This document shows, piece after piece, positions 34,742-42,398 of a stretch of DNA of 64,000 nucleotides (position 1 is the stretch's first letter; each line of letters starts with the position of its first letter). The notes beneath the pieces were generated by a model. That model searched no databases and had not been told where the DNA came from. It saw only the letters and a program-made list of their open reading frames with translations. The stretch comes from Companilactobacillus pabuli (GTDB lineage Bacteria > Bacillota > Bacilli > Lactobacillales > Lactobacillaceae): assembly GCF_014058425.1 (NCBI RefSeq), contig NZ_CP049366.1, positions 1,240,001 to 1,304,000 of the forward strand. Reading direction: 5' to 3'. The translations under genes were made by a program, and so were the position numbers.

Positions 34742-34755
34742 AGTCTTATTCTCCT

Positions 34756-35412
34756 CTAACCGCCTATATGCAATTTCTTGCGGTCCTCTTTGTCTAATTT
34801 GATTGGTTTAATGTGATACTTTTGAAGGAATGTTTTAATTCCTATTTTGTGTTGCTCAGTGTGATGTATTCGGCATAGTGACATAAAATAGAATTTACTA
34901 TGATCTATATGGTGTCTGTTTCTTCCCATCCCTACAGCTTGATAATGGGCTATGTCAGCGTGTTTACCACAAATACAGCACTTTCTATGTTCCAAACATC
35001 TTAATTGCATAGCGTAATCATTTGGCAACATATCCCAGGTCTTCGACCTAAATGGAACATCATTTTCAAAGCAGAAATCCAACAACCAACTAAGATACTT
35101 ATTAGCCTGTGTCATTGAACAATTCGATAGGCTGAACATGTCAGCACCCGTATTGGTTAAATAGGTCCATTTCATGACTTGAGGTGTTTCTTTCTCAACA
35201 GAGTAACCACTCCATTTACTAATATCGCCAATAATCGCATAAATCTTTTTTCTTTGATCAGGGCTAATTGAACGTCCATCGTCAATATTTAATTCAACTG
35301 TTGGTCTTTTATTAGCAGCTAGCTTAGTTACTTTTAAAATATTTAAATCATCATCAAGTTCCAAGCTAACCTTCTTACCTTGAATTCCTAGCAGCTTGGC
35401 AAAAGTCCTCAT
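34756..35412 (-). CDS. Putative HNH nuclease of the recombination module
   Basis: The 218-aa protein has a C-terminal Cys/His region: KCCICGKHADIAHYQAVGMG, then IDHSKFYFMSLCRIHHTEQH, matching the putative HNHc nuclease family of lactic and Listeria phages. The N-terminal half is beta-rich and may bind DNA (SPDQRKKIYAIIGDISKW). It overlaps the upstream ATPase gene by four bases, and the pair probably acts in recombination. Confidence 0.8.
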   Translation of the reverse strand: MRTFAKLLGIQGKKVSLELDDDLNILKVTKLAANKRPTVELNIDDGRSISPDQRKKIYAIIGDISKWSGYSVEKETPQVMKWTYLTNTGADMFSLSNCSMTQANKYLSWLLDFCFENDVPFRSKTWDMLPNDYAMQLRCLEHRKCCICGKHADIAHYQAVGMGRNRHHIDHSKFYFMSLCRIHHTEQHKIGIKTFLQKYHIKPIKLDKEDRKKLHIGG

Positions 35413-36446
35413 GCTTTTTGAGTGGCTCTTTCAAATTGTTCTGCCATGCCCATCTTTTCGGATTCTTTTTGCTTGCTAGGAACCTCTTCAAATGATTGTG
35501 TTGTCTGTTCTTTATTGGATGGTAATTTAACGACTGAATCAATTTTATGAAGATTTGAAATAGCATAGCGCAATTGGTTCTTATCCCAATGTTCAAATTT
35601 AATATTGGATTGATTCTCCCAACCTACTACAGTTCTCTTATTTTCATCATCTAAATTAAAAAGCTCTTGAACCTTAGCAATCAGTGCTTGACGTTCTTCT
35701 TCAGGATCAACGCCTTCTGATGACCATTCGTAAATTTTGTATCCTGTTTCTTTAGTAATAGGCTCAACACCATCAAACATATTTGTATTGTCTTTTACAG
35801 CCTCGGCCGTATGGTCCTGATTAATATTGAAATTAATAGCGAATTCATATTCCCATCCACTTCGTATTTCTGGCTGTAATCCAACCTTGACGGGAACAAC
35901 TTTTCCTTTATCATTTTTTTCCATGTCATAGCCAGTTTTGCTACGTGCTGTGCTAATGATATAGATTGAATTAGCCGTTAACGTATGCAACATGTTGTTA
36001 ATATTAGGTTTTACTTTATTCCAAGCTGTCATTTGAGCTTTTGAATTTTTACGTTGAATATCATCGACGATATCTTGAATGCCACCTTTACCACTCCAGA
36101 GATGTGATAGGGAATCCAAAATAATAACTTCAATACCCATTTTTTTAAGTTCATTAACACCCTGCATTAAGGCTTTGTCATTGTATGGTGGTTCAAAATT
36201 GGCGTGATAAAACTCACCAATATGGACTCCAGCTAATTCTGTATCAGCATAATATTTAGCCCTTTCATGCTCTGTATCAATGACAGCAATCTTTTTCCAT
36301 TGATCTTCTTCGGACAACTTCGGAAACATCTTTTCAATGATTCCTTTGGCCATAATCAGTGAACTAGCCGTTTTGCCAGAACCTGATGCACCTGTAACCA
36401 AAATAGGAATTTTAATTTTTTCACGTTTAGCAATTGTTATTTCCAT
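35409..36446 (-). CDS. RecA-like AAA ATPase (Sak4-like recombination protein)
   Basis: The 345-aa protein has Walker A GASGSGKTASS at about residue 19, Walker B IEVIILDSLSHLW near 108 and SIYIISTARSKTGYD as sensor region. This is the AAA_24/Sak4 type used by phages for single-strand annealing or recombination. The C-terminal third is charged and variable. It lies between DUF1351 and the HNH nuclease. Confidence 0.82.
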   Translation of the reverse strand: MEITIAKREKIKIPILVTGASGSGKTASSLIMAKGIIEKMFPKLSEEDQWKKIAVIDTEHERAKYYADTELAGVHIGEFYHANFEPPYNDKALMQGVNELKKMGIEVIILDSLSHLWSGKGGIQDIVDDIQRKNSKAQMTAWNKVKPNINNMLHTLTANSIYIISTARSKTGYDMEKNDKGKVVPVKVGLQPEIRSGWEYEFAINFNINQDHTAEAVKDNTNMFDGVEPITKETGYKIYEWSSEGVDPEEERQALIAKVQELFNLDDENKRTVVGWENQSNIKFEHWDKNQLRYAISNLHKIDSVVKLPSNKEQTTQSFEEVPSKQKESEKMGMAEQFERATQKA

Positions 36447-36448
36447 GA

Positions 36449-37378
36449 TTAATCCTCCAATTCTTTTAATGGCTCAATCATTTCGTTACTAATGTTGTTT
36501 TTAATAATGAAATCATTAAGTAACTTGAGCTTGTCAAAATCACCTGTAACTCTAAAAGCCATTGTCCATTGACTTGGTGCATCATCATCAATAGCCTCTT
36601 CTTCATCAACAATTTCACCAGTCTCTTGATCAACAGTTTTATCTTCAACTTTGGTTTGTTGAGATTTGCGAATGGCATCTTCATACTCTTGCTCATTCTT
36701 CTTTTGCTGCTCTTTACGTGCTTTATCTTCAACAGCCCTATCAATAGATATAAGAAGTTGTTTGATGTCGGTATCCTGGTCAATTTGACTTAACCAGCCT
36801 GACGAATCAATACCTTTTGTTTTGCAATGTTCATCAACTAATTTTTTATTTAGTTCCAATGATTCTTGCTGATGTTTCAGAGCAGTAAAGCCATCTTTGA
36901 GCGTTCTAATGAGCTTTGTTTGGCTCATCGTCTTATTAGTCCACTCGTGCTCAATTTCAATAGTATCCGGATTAATTCCATATTCAGGAGCCATCTCATT
37001 GATTAATTCCCTGACTTTATTAGCTCGCTCATTACGCTGTTGGGTTTCGATATTGGCAATTTGTTCACTGATTGGACCAATGGTCTGTTTCAATATAGTT
37101 TGAAGGTCATCTATGTTTAATTTGAAATCGTTATAAGGCTCGTTGTATTCCTTCTTGATTCTCTTACGCTCGGTATCGATAGCCTTAACCAATTTATTAA
37201 GTTCTGCTTTAGCACTCTTAGCGCCAGCCAAACTTTCATCAGTGGCAACTAAGTCTTTATACTGATCAGAAAAGTTTTGAACTTTTGCCTTTAATTCAGC
37301 GAAGTTATTGATTTTTAATTCTGAAGGCTTGTATGTGACACTAAATTCATTTGAAACAGTTTCAACTTCGTTAGACAT
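36449..37378 (-). CDS. DUF1351 family phage protein
   Basis: The 309-aa protein is strongly helical: FAELKAKVQNFSDQYKDLV, AKAELNKLVKAIDTERKRIK and EPYNDFKLNIDDLQTIL. A Lys/Glu/Gln-rich middle and the acidic VDEEEAIDDDAPSQ precede a small C-terminal domain. This matches DUF1351 proteins located before recombination ATPases in lactic phages. A role in recombination or DNA binding is assumed from context. Confidence 0.78.
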   Translation of the reverse strand: MSNEVETVSNEFSVTYKPSELKINNFAELKAKVQNFSDQYKDLVATDESLAGAKSAKAELNKLVKAIDTERKRIKKEYNEPYNDFKLNIDDLQTILKQTIGPISEQIANIETQQRNERANKVRELINEMAPEYGINPDTIEIEHEWTNKTMSQTKLIRTLKDGFTALKHQQESLELNKKLVDEHCKTKGIDSSGWLSQIDQDTDIKQLLISIDRAVEDKARKEQQKKNEQEYEDAIRKSQQTKVEDKTVDQETGEIVDEEEAIDDDAPSQWTMAFRVTGDFDKLKLLNDFIIKNNISNEMIEPLKELED

Positions 37379-37380
37379 GT

Positions 37381-37503
37381 CTAAAACTCCTCTCCCTTAT
37401 CTGCTAAAATGTCCCATTCTTCTTGCTTACGTTCATATAAGCTATCTTCATCAATCTTGCTTTGTTCATCGGATAAATGATTATCATAATTAAAATCACC
37501 CAT
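37381..37503 (-). CDS. 40-aa acidic phage protein
   Basis: The frame MGDFNYDNHLSDEQSKID continues to LADKGEEF. AAAAGGAG precedes the ATG, and its stop lies two bases before the DUF1351 start, with the GGAGAGGAG at its end serving as that gene's ribosome site. It is very acidic, function unknown. Confidence 0.6.
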   Translation of the reverse strand: MGDFNYDNHLSDEQSKIDEDSLYERKQEEWDILADKGEEF

Positions 37504-37564
37504 AGTGTGATTCTCCTTTTGTGTTAAAATAAATGTATAAATTATTAGTAATACCTTGGACTCT

Positions 37565-37816
37565 CTATTTAGTGGATAGAGAGTCTTTTTTTATGGCTTC
37601 AGGTGTACGATCTGTATAAGTATCAGTAGTGACCTTATCAGTTTTGCCAAATAATGAATCAAGATGCTTGTGCCAAAACTTTTGAACTGATTTACGTTTC
37701 TTATCATCAATATCAAATAAATTAAGAAAACCGCCTTCTTCTTCGGCAACTGATCCAATACCTAAACCAACGATGGTAAACATCCCAAAGCCAAAAATAA
37801 TATCTGATGTAATCAT
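37565..37816 (-). CDS. Small membrane protein
   Basis: This 83-aa protein has an N-terminal hydrophobic segment (SDIIFGFGMFTIVGLGIGSV), then an acidic turn and a basic helical region (KKRKSVQKFWHKHL). AGGAGGTGA precedes its start. It is one of three small early genes after the excisionase-like gene. Function unknown. Confidence 0.6.
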   Translation of the reverse strand: MITSDIIFGFGMFTIVGLGIGSVAEEEGGFLNLFDIDDKKRKSVQKFWHKHLDSLFGKTDKVTTDTYTDRTPEAIKKDSLSTK

Positions 37817-37828
37817 TCAAATCACCTC

Positions 37829-38062
37829 CTAAAATGTGAATCTGTACGTATATTTATCCTTTTCTGAACGAATCAAGCTTGCATTTAAATCAGCTTCAGA
37901 CCATTCGTAAATGAGTTCTTCAGGTATTTGCGTATCAAATGATTCCTCCATGTTTGAGAACCCTTGTTTGATTAGTAATAGTGTCTTTTCTGGAACCTGT
38001 TCAATTTTGAAAGAGCTCTTTGCTAGTTTTCTTTGTCTCTTGTATTCCTCTGGATCAAACAT
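37829..38062 (-). CDS. Small early phage protein, unknown
   Basis: I start at the ATG at 38062 (MFDPEEYKRQRK) with AAGGAG eight bases upstream; a TTG two codons earlier is possible. The 77-aa protein has FKIEQVPEKTLLLIKQGF and ends in strands (KYTYRFTF). No family recognised. Confidence 0.6.
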   Translation of the reverse strand: MFDPEEYKRQRKLAKSSFKIEQVPEKTLLLIKQGFSNMEESFDTQIPEELIYEWSEADLNASLIRSEKDKYTYRFTF

Positions 38063-38074
38063 AATCAAAACTCC

Positions 38075-38257
38075 TTAAATTAAAATATTTTGTTTTTTCT
38101 TACTGATGAACTCATCTAAATCATCTGGATCAATACGACGTCTGCCTAACTTGTAACTTGGCAAGCCTTGATGTAACCAGTTGTAGATGGTTCTACGCTT
38201 AACCAATGCATATGCTGCAGCTTCATCGACGGTTAAGAATTCATTTGCTTTTGCCAT
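38075..38257 (-). CDS. Excisionase-like HTH protein
   Basis: The 60-aa protein has the MerR/excisionase-type winged helix: FLTVDEAAAYALVKRRTIYN, WLHQGLPSYKLGRRR and DDLDEFISKK. It may act as Xis with the integrase or as an early regulator. The start overlaps the stop of the upstream gene by one base. Confidence 0.75.
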   Translation of the reverse strand: MAKANEFLTVDEAAAYALVKRRTIYNWLHQGLPSYKLGRRRIDPDDLDEFISKKKQNILI

Positions 38258-38736
38258 TATTTTCGACCTTCAATCATTACTAGTTTTGGTGTCATGTGTC
38301 GTTCATATCCCAATTGAATCGAGATTATAAAGGATATTGCCGCTGACTCTGTTACTTCTTTAACATCCCTGGAATATCTAACAGTGTCATCATCTTCAAC
38401 CTGACTAAGGATTTCTTCCAAATCGTTAAAAGCTAAATCACTTTCGTGAGCTTCTTTAACGCAAGCAAGAATCATTGATAATGAATCACTTCGGTATCTC
38501 TTTCTAAAATCAATAAACGGATAATTGTATTTGTAGCAAATTACAGCGTAAGTAAAGAATCCATCTTTAAAATATGAAGTGATTGAATCCAAATACTTGT
38601 CTGGAATATGCTTGTTATACATCCAATCGTATGTACTTCGTTCACTGACGCCTGCGGCATTTGCTAATTGCCCAGGACTTATATTTTTCTCATATTTCAT
38701 TGTTAAAAACTCTGCGAAAATATCCACATCGTTCAA
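38257..38736 (-). CDS. HTH-containing early phage protein
   Basis: I choose the TTG at 38736 (LNDVDIFAEFLTMKYEKN) because a perfect AGGAGGTGAT lies just upstream; the open frame extends 26 codons further without one. The 159-aa protein has an HTH (SPGQLANAAGVSERSTYDWM), then a helical domain (AVICYKYNYPFIDFRKRY). It probably regulates early genes and shares its upstream region with a divergent gene. Confidence 0.65.
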   Translation of the reverse strand: MNDVDIFAEFLTMKYEKNISPGQLANAAGVSERSTYDWMYNKHIPDKYLDSITSYFKDGFFTYAVICYKYNYPFIDFRKRYRSDSLSMILACVKEAHESDLAFNDLEEILSQVEDDDTVRYSRDVKEVTESAAISFIISIQLGYERHMTPKLVMIEGRK

Positions 38737-38812
38737 AACAATCACCTCCTTTAAGGCTCTTTCGTATTCAGACATAACGTCTATAATTTGAATAAGAAAG
38801 GTAGTGAATAAC

Positions 38813-38875
38813 ATGAATCTAACTAAGATAAAACAATTAAACCTTTTCCCATTTAACGAGGTAAAAAATGATTGA
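38813..38875 (+). CDS. 20-aa leader peptide coupled to the divergent membrane protein gene
   Basis: MNLTKIKQLNLFPFNEVKND has AAGAAAGG before its ATG, and its stop overlaps the next start (ATGATTGA). The arrangement suggests a leader peptide giving translational coupling. Confidence 0.45.
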   Translation: MNLTKIKQLNLFPFNEVKND

Positions 38876-39497
38876 TTGGCTTATAAAACAAATATCTACT
38901 CAATGGATTGCGATTATTACTGCAATAGCTGGCTTTATAGCTTGGAAACAGGAACATTCAAAGCTAATTGTGCGAGCTGACGAAAAAACTCAACGAATCT
39001 CTGAAATTGGCCTAAATAATGGAACTTCCCTAGTTAATAAAAAATCAAGTACTCAGCGTTTATCTGTGTGGCTTATTAATCCTTCAGAAGATGATGTAAG
39101 TTTTTTTGATCTCAGAGTAACTTTAAATACTCATGAAGTTTTTTATTACACAAATCTCACATTTAACAGCATGAATAACTTAAACGGTATAAAGGCTGAA
39201 TCAATTACTCCCGTTAATGCCGACGGAATATCCAATGAACCAATTGCAGTATGGCTGCCACAGGCCAACTATGGAACCGTACAATCACACGGTTTTGTTC
39301 AACTGGATTTAATTTTTCATTCCAAGGAACCATGCGAAAATGGGATAGTTTTGATGAAGCTTGCTCAACCTCATAATTTACTTGGTCGCCTTCGTCATTC
39401 ACGTTTCGTTCCAAAGTGTTTACGTCCAAAGCGTGGTTTTGTTTTTTCCGAGACAAAAGAAGTTTCTCTGCCTTTTCACGTGAAAGAAGTGTCATAA
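38868..39497 (+). CDS. Membrane-anchored protein in the early region
   Basis: This 209-aa protein has an N-terminal membrane helix (WIAIITAIAGFIAWK) followed by a beta-rich domain (TQRLSVWLINPSEDDVSFFD, VFYYTNLTFNS). GAGG precedes its ATG. It is transcribed against the early operon and overlaps an opposite-strand gene by 284 bp. Single-anchor lysogenic proteins of this type can modify the host envelope. The family is not known to me. Confidence 0.6.
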   Translation: MIDWLIKQISTQWIAIITAIAGFIAWKQEHSKLIVRADEKTQRISEIGLNNGTSLVNKKSSTQRLSVWLINPSEDDVSFFDLRVTLNTHEVFYYTNLTFNSMNNLNGIKAESITPVNADGISNEPIAVWLPQANYGTVQSHGFVQLDLIFHSKEPCENGIVLMKLAQPHNLLGRLRHSRFVPKCLRPKRGFVFSETKEVSLPFHVKEVS

Positions 39498-39603
39498 CTG
39501 GCTCTCCAGGAAAATATTTATCTCGGAAATCACTTGCGTCCTCATATGTTTTGAATCTTCTTGCTGATGAAAATATAAAGTATTCTTCACCTTGGTCTAT
39601 CAT
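39214..39603 (-). CDS. Early phage protein overlapping an opposite-strand gene
   Basis: The ATG at 39603 is chosen because AAGGAGG stands nine bases before it; the open frame extends 16 codons further. The first 65 residues look like real protein (EEYFIFSSARRFKTYEDASD, FPGEPVMTLLSREKAEKLLL). The C-terminal part lies in the antisense overlap with the membrane protein gene and may be variable. Function unknown. Confidence 0.5.
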   Translation of the reverse strand: MIDQGEEYFIFSSARRFKTYEDASDFRDKYFPGEPVMTLLSREKAEKLLLSRKKQNHALDVNTLERNVNDEGDQVNYEVEQASSKLSHFRMVPWNEKLNPVEQNRVIVRFHSWPVAAILQLVHWIFRRH

Positions 39604-39699
39604 CTCTACTACCTCCTTAGAGAATCTGAAGTAGCAACCCTTTTTGTTCATCTAAAGAATTTAAATGAACATCAATATTAATTTTCGGTTTACTTGTTT

Positions 39700-39918
39700 T
39701 CATTTTCTTGATTCCTTCTGATAGTTGTAAATATCTTTGTCGGTATCTAAATTGATACCGACTTTTTTTAATTCTTCAGGATCAACTTCATATAGTGCAT
39801 CAGGATAAATACCATATTTATCGTAATAATTTTGACAATGTATAAAGAAAATCATTCTTCGAGTTTTAATTAATTCATTCTTTAATTCTTTTAATAACTC
39901 GATTTCTTCATTTTTCAC
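39700..39918 (-). CDS. Small phage protein, unknown
   Basis: The likely GTG start at 39918 has AAAGGG nine bases upstream; an ATG three codons earlier is closer to that site. About 72 residues: a helical N-terminus (EEIELLKELKNELIKTRR), HCQNYYDKYGIYPDALYEV and an acidic/basic end. No family recognised. Confidence 0.5.
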   Translation of the reverse strand: MKNEEIELLKELKNELIKTRRMIFFIHCQNYYDKYGIYPDALYEVDPEELKKVGINLDTDKDIYNYQKESRK

Positions 39919-40016
39919 CGTTATCATCCCTTTCTCGTTTATTTGTCTCCAACGGTTGTTTACAATTGAAGTAATTCATTGCTACACTTTATGCATAGAA
40001 CAAAAAAGGTAATAAA

Positions 40017-40235
40017 TTACTTTCTACTCATTTCGAGTAGTTCGTGTTCAAAAAAAATAGTCCAATCAATTCCTAAAATTTCAGATACATCTTTTGCTTT
40101 ATCGATACTTGGATTTCTTACTCCTTGTTCCCATGAAGCATACGTAGTTACTGGAATATTCAGAAGCTCTGAAAATTCTAATTGGGTCATATTTTTTTGC
40201 TCACGTATTTCTTTTAACCATTTTCTTTGCTTCAT
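40017..40235 (-). CDS. Cro-like HTH regulator
   Basis: The ATG at 40235 follows GAAAGGAGAAAGAA; seven upstream codons are excluded. The 72-aa protein is an XRE HTH (MTQLEFSELLNIPVTTYASW, GVRNPSIDKAKDVSEILGID). It is the first leftward gene opposite the CI-like repressor and shares three operators with it. The recognition region TTYASWEQG is identical to that of the repressor, as expected for Cro/CI pairs. Confidence 0.85.
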   Translation of the reverse strand: MKQRKWLKEIREQKNMTQLEFSELLNIPVTTYASWEQGVRNPSIDKAKDVSEILGIDWTIFFEHELLEMSRK

Positions 40236-40249
40236 TTCTTTCTCCTTTC

Positions 40250-40353
40250 TACACATATCGTGTTGCTATGTTTATAATATACTACGCATTATGTGTATTG
40301 TAAAGAGTTTCTACTCTTTTTGTGTAATTTAATTTAAATACACAATTTGTGTA
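40250..40353. promoter_or_regulatory. Lysis-lysogeny switch with three operator palindromes
   Basis: Three 15-bp sites share half-sites TACACA/TGTGTA: 40250-40264 (TACACATATCGTGTT), 40283-40297 (TACGCATTATGTGTA) and 40339-40353 (TACACAATTTGTGTA, a perfect palindrome). They lie between the divergent cro-like and cI-like genes. A further AAAGAGT/ACTCTTT inverted repeat is at 40302-40319. Binding by both HTH proteins is inferred. Confidence 0.75.
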
Positions 40354-40369
40354 GTATATTTATATCGAG

Positions 40370-40717
40370 GTGATTAACATGTTTGCTGAAAGATTAAAAC
40401 TTTTAAGAAGTCAAACAAAAATGACACAAAAAGAAGCAGCAGTAAAAATCGGTGTTGCTCCTACTACATATGCTTCGTGGGAACAAGGTAAACGTGAACC
40501 AGATATTTCTTCTCAAAACAAACTTGCTGATCTTTATAATGTAACTTTAGATTACATGAGTGGTAGAACTAATAATCCACTCCCTCCTTCAGATAATGAA
40601 CCAGAATTAATGGCGGCTCATTTGGATAAAAAATATTCAGACTTATCTCCAGAAGAACAAAAACAGGTGGATGATTTTGCCGACTATGTTAGAAACAAGA
40701 AGAGAAACAATAAATAG
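40370..40717 (+). CDS. CI-like phage repressor (short HTH type)
   Basis: The 115-aa protein starts at an ATG at 40379 or the ATA/TTG-type codon at 40370; GAGGTG before 40379 favours MFAERLKLLRSQTKMTQKEA. The XRE domain (AAVKIGVAPTTYASWEQGKR) is followed by a short acidic C-terminus (DLSPEEQKQVDDFADYV). It lacks the LexA-like peptidase domain, so induction probably uses the ImmA-like neighbour or the antirepressor. Confidence 0.88.
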   Translation: MINMFAERLKLLRSQTKMTQKEAAVKIGVAPTTYASWEQGKREPDISSQNKLADLYNVTLDYMSGRTNNPLPPSDNEPELMAAHLDKKYSDLSPEEQKQVDDFADYVRNKKRNNK

Positions 40718-40728
40718 GACTGATTTTA

Positions 40729-41199
40729 TTGAACAAACTAGAAAAGTTAATGAGTAATTATCCTGAATTATCATTTACATTTACCAACAGAATGCCACTT
40801 TTTCAGGGAGCATACATATTTAATAATGAGGTTTATATAAACTCTAATCGAGATTACAGGCAAAATCTTCAGGATTTGGCTGAGGAAATTGGACATTGGA
40901 AAACAACGTCTGGTGATATTCGAAAGGAATCAACATTGTATGATCAAAAACAAGAACACGAAGCACGTCAATTTGGCTATATGATGATCGTTAGCCTTGA
41001 TGGATTAATTGATTGCTTTAAAAAAGGTATTGCAACACCTTGGGATATAGCTGATTATTTTGAATGTGATATCGATTATATTTGGAACGCACTAGATACA
41101 TATAAGATTAAATATGGGGAAAACTTTGACTATAAAGGATATAACTTTGATTTAAGACGTGGATTTAATATGGCTAGAATTAGAGTAAAATCAAGATAG
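40729..41199 (+). CDS. ImmA/IrrE-like metalloprotease (short variant)
   Basis: The 156-aa protein begins with TTG after AGGA. The core DLAEEIGHWKTT (H56) and the later EHEARQFGY (about E76-R80) match the ImmA-type zinc site in reduced form; the usual first His of HExxH is replaced, as in many phage variants. ImmA proteins can cleave the short CI-like repressor after DNA damage. The gene is 11 bases behind the repressor. Confidence 0.75.
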   Translation: MNKLEKLMSNYPELSFTFTNRMPLFQGAYIFNNEVYINSNRDYRQNLQDLAEEIGHWKTTSGDIRKESTLYDQKQEHEARQFGYMMIVSLDGLIDCFKKGIATPWDIADYFECDIDYIWNALDTYKIKYGENFDYKGYNFDLRRGFNMARIRVKSR

Positions 41200-41200
41200 T

Positions 41201-41251
41201 AATGGTCCAAAATCTGATGACGTTAAAAGCTGAAATTATATTTAGGGGGGA
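41201..41251 (+). repeat. Leader element shared with the chromosomal Ltp-like gene (copy A)
   Basis: 43 of 51 positions match 56153-56203. Both copies end in TTTAGG plus G-rich ribosome site just before a membrane-protein start. Both can encode a short peptide end (GPKSDDVKS here, SPNSDDPKS in the other), which may be the residue of an upstream gene. Confidence 0.65.
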
Positions 41252-41261
41252 TTTTTTTATT

Positions 41262-41630
41262 ATGAAAAATCTAAAAATAAACATCTGGACTGGGATTCTA
41301 GATATTATTAACTGTGTTTTGTTTGCAGTTTCATGGCCTGTTATTTTTAGTACGGCTGCAAGTGATGCATTTGATGGTACAAGTATGACAAACGGCGCAG
41401 GAACATTCTTCTATGTTATGGCCGCAATCGGTTTAATTATTAATGTTATTGCTCTAATTCAAAGTAAACAACACAATATTTCAATTGTTGGACCTGTTCT
41501 AGGAATTATTGGTAATGCTCTATTCTTCTTGTCAGGTGCTATGGCATTCCCTGCTATGGTTGTATTAATCGTTGGAACTGTATTCGTATTCCTACATCAC
41601 CCATCAAAAAATGCTAAGGGGGTAAATTAA
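41262..41630 (+). CDS. Membrane protein of the lysogeny module
   Basis: I use the ATG at 41262 (MKNLKINIWTGILD), with a strong AGGGGGG site; the 20 upstream codons cover the shared leader. The 122-aa protein has three hydrophobic segments (VLFAVSWPVIF, FYVMAAIGLIINVIALI and GNALFFLSGAMAFPAMVVLIV) and a short tail. It is co-transcribed with the following anchored protein. Superinfection exclusion is a reasonable guess from position; no family known. Confidence 0.7.
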   Translation: MKNLKINIWTGILDIINCVLFAVSWPVIFSTAASDAFDGTSMTNGAGTFFYVMAAIGLIINVIALIQSKQHNISIVGPVLGIIGNALFFLSGAMAFPAMVVLIVGTVFVFLHHPSKNAKGVN

Positions 41631-41631
41631 T

Positions 41632-42300
41632 ATGAACAAAGGTAAACCATTCTATAAAATTTGGTGGTTTTGGTTAATTGTCGTTGTCTTAGTTGTTATT
41701 ATTTTTGGAATGATTGGTGGCGGCGGAAGTTCATCTGATGATGATACTTCTAATAAGGCATCTGGACACACTACAACACAAACAGAAAAAGGTGCAAAAT
41801 CATCTTCAAATAAAGATACCTTGGATATCAATTACGATAATCACAAGATTTTAGATCAAAAATCTTATGACGTTTCATTTAATGATAACTCTTGGCAACC
41901 AGCCAACATTAAAGTCTCAAAGGTATCTATCTTTAAATTGAATCCATACACTTCAGATGATGACTCAAATACTAAAGCTGAGGGCTATATTATCATTCAT
42001 ATGAGTGTCGCAGCTAACAGAGACATTACGACTTATCCTGATCAAGGTACCTTAGTAACAAACGACGGACAACAAGTAGATGCTGTTCTTGACACTGTAA
42101 AAGGTTATAAAGAAAATTGGGCGGGAGAAATCTCCAAGGGTGTTACAAAACAAGGTGATATCCTCTTTCCTATTGAAAAGCTAAGTAAAATCAGTGATAT
42201 GAAGACATTACGTCTTAAGTTTGATGCTTACTACGATACAGATGATTATGAAGATGAAAATGCTAACCACAGTTATGACATCACTTTAAATTTAAATTAA
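41632..42300 (+). CDS. Membrane-anchored exported protein of the lysogeny module (DUF5067/DUF4352-like)
   Basis: The 222-aa protein has a short basic start, a membrane helix (WWFWLIVVVLVVIIFGMIGG), a Ser/Asp/Thr-rich linker and an Ig-like outer domain (KVSKVSIFKLNPYTS, EGYIIIHMSVAANRDI, LRLKFDAYYDTDDYED). The helix and linker style (FYKIWWFWL) resembles the chromosomal Ltp-like protein (FKKWWFWLL). Surface proteins of this kind in prophages commonly affect phage adsorption or DNA entry. Confidence 0.7.
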   Translation: MNKGKPFYKIWWFWLIVVVLVVIIFGMIGGGGSSSDDDTSNKASGHTTTQTEKGAKSSSNKDTLDINYDNHKILDQKSYDVSFNDNSWQPANIKVSKVSIFKLNPYTSDDDSNTKAEGYIIIHMSVAANRDITTYPDQGTLVTNDGQQVDAVLDTVKGYKENWAGEISKGVTKQGDILFPIEKLSKISDMKTLRLKFDAYYDTDDYEDENANHSYDITLNLN

Positions 42301-42305
42301 TTAAT

Positions 42306-42329
42306 GGCCGGAAACGGCTTTTTATTTTA
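42306..42329 (+). terminator. Terminator of the repressor operon
   Basis: GCCG-GAAA-CGGC tetraloop hairpin followed by TTTTTATTTT, six bases after the membrane protein stop. It separates the repressor operon from the HEPN-like gene. Confidence 0.75.
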
Positions 42330-42367
42330 GTCAATCTTAAAAGAAACGAATTTTGGGCATATAAAAG

Positions 42368-42383
42368 TCATGCCGTGGCATGA
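42368..42383. promoter_or_regulatory. Perfect palindrome before the HEPN-like gene
   Basis: TCATGCCGTGGCATGA is a 16-bp perfect palindrome six bases before the GGGAGG ribosome site. It could be a repressor operator or, in the mRNA, a hairpin limiting translation. Confidence 0.5.
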
Positions 42384-42398
42384 TAAGGGAGGAATATA

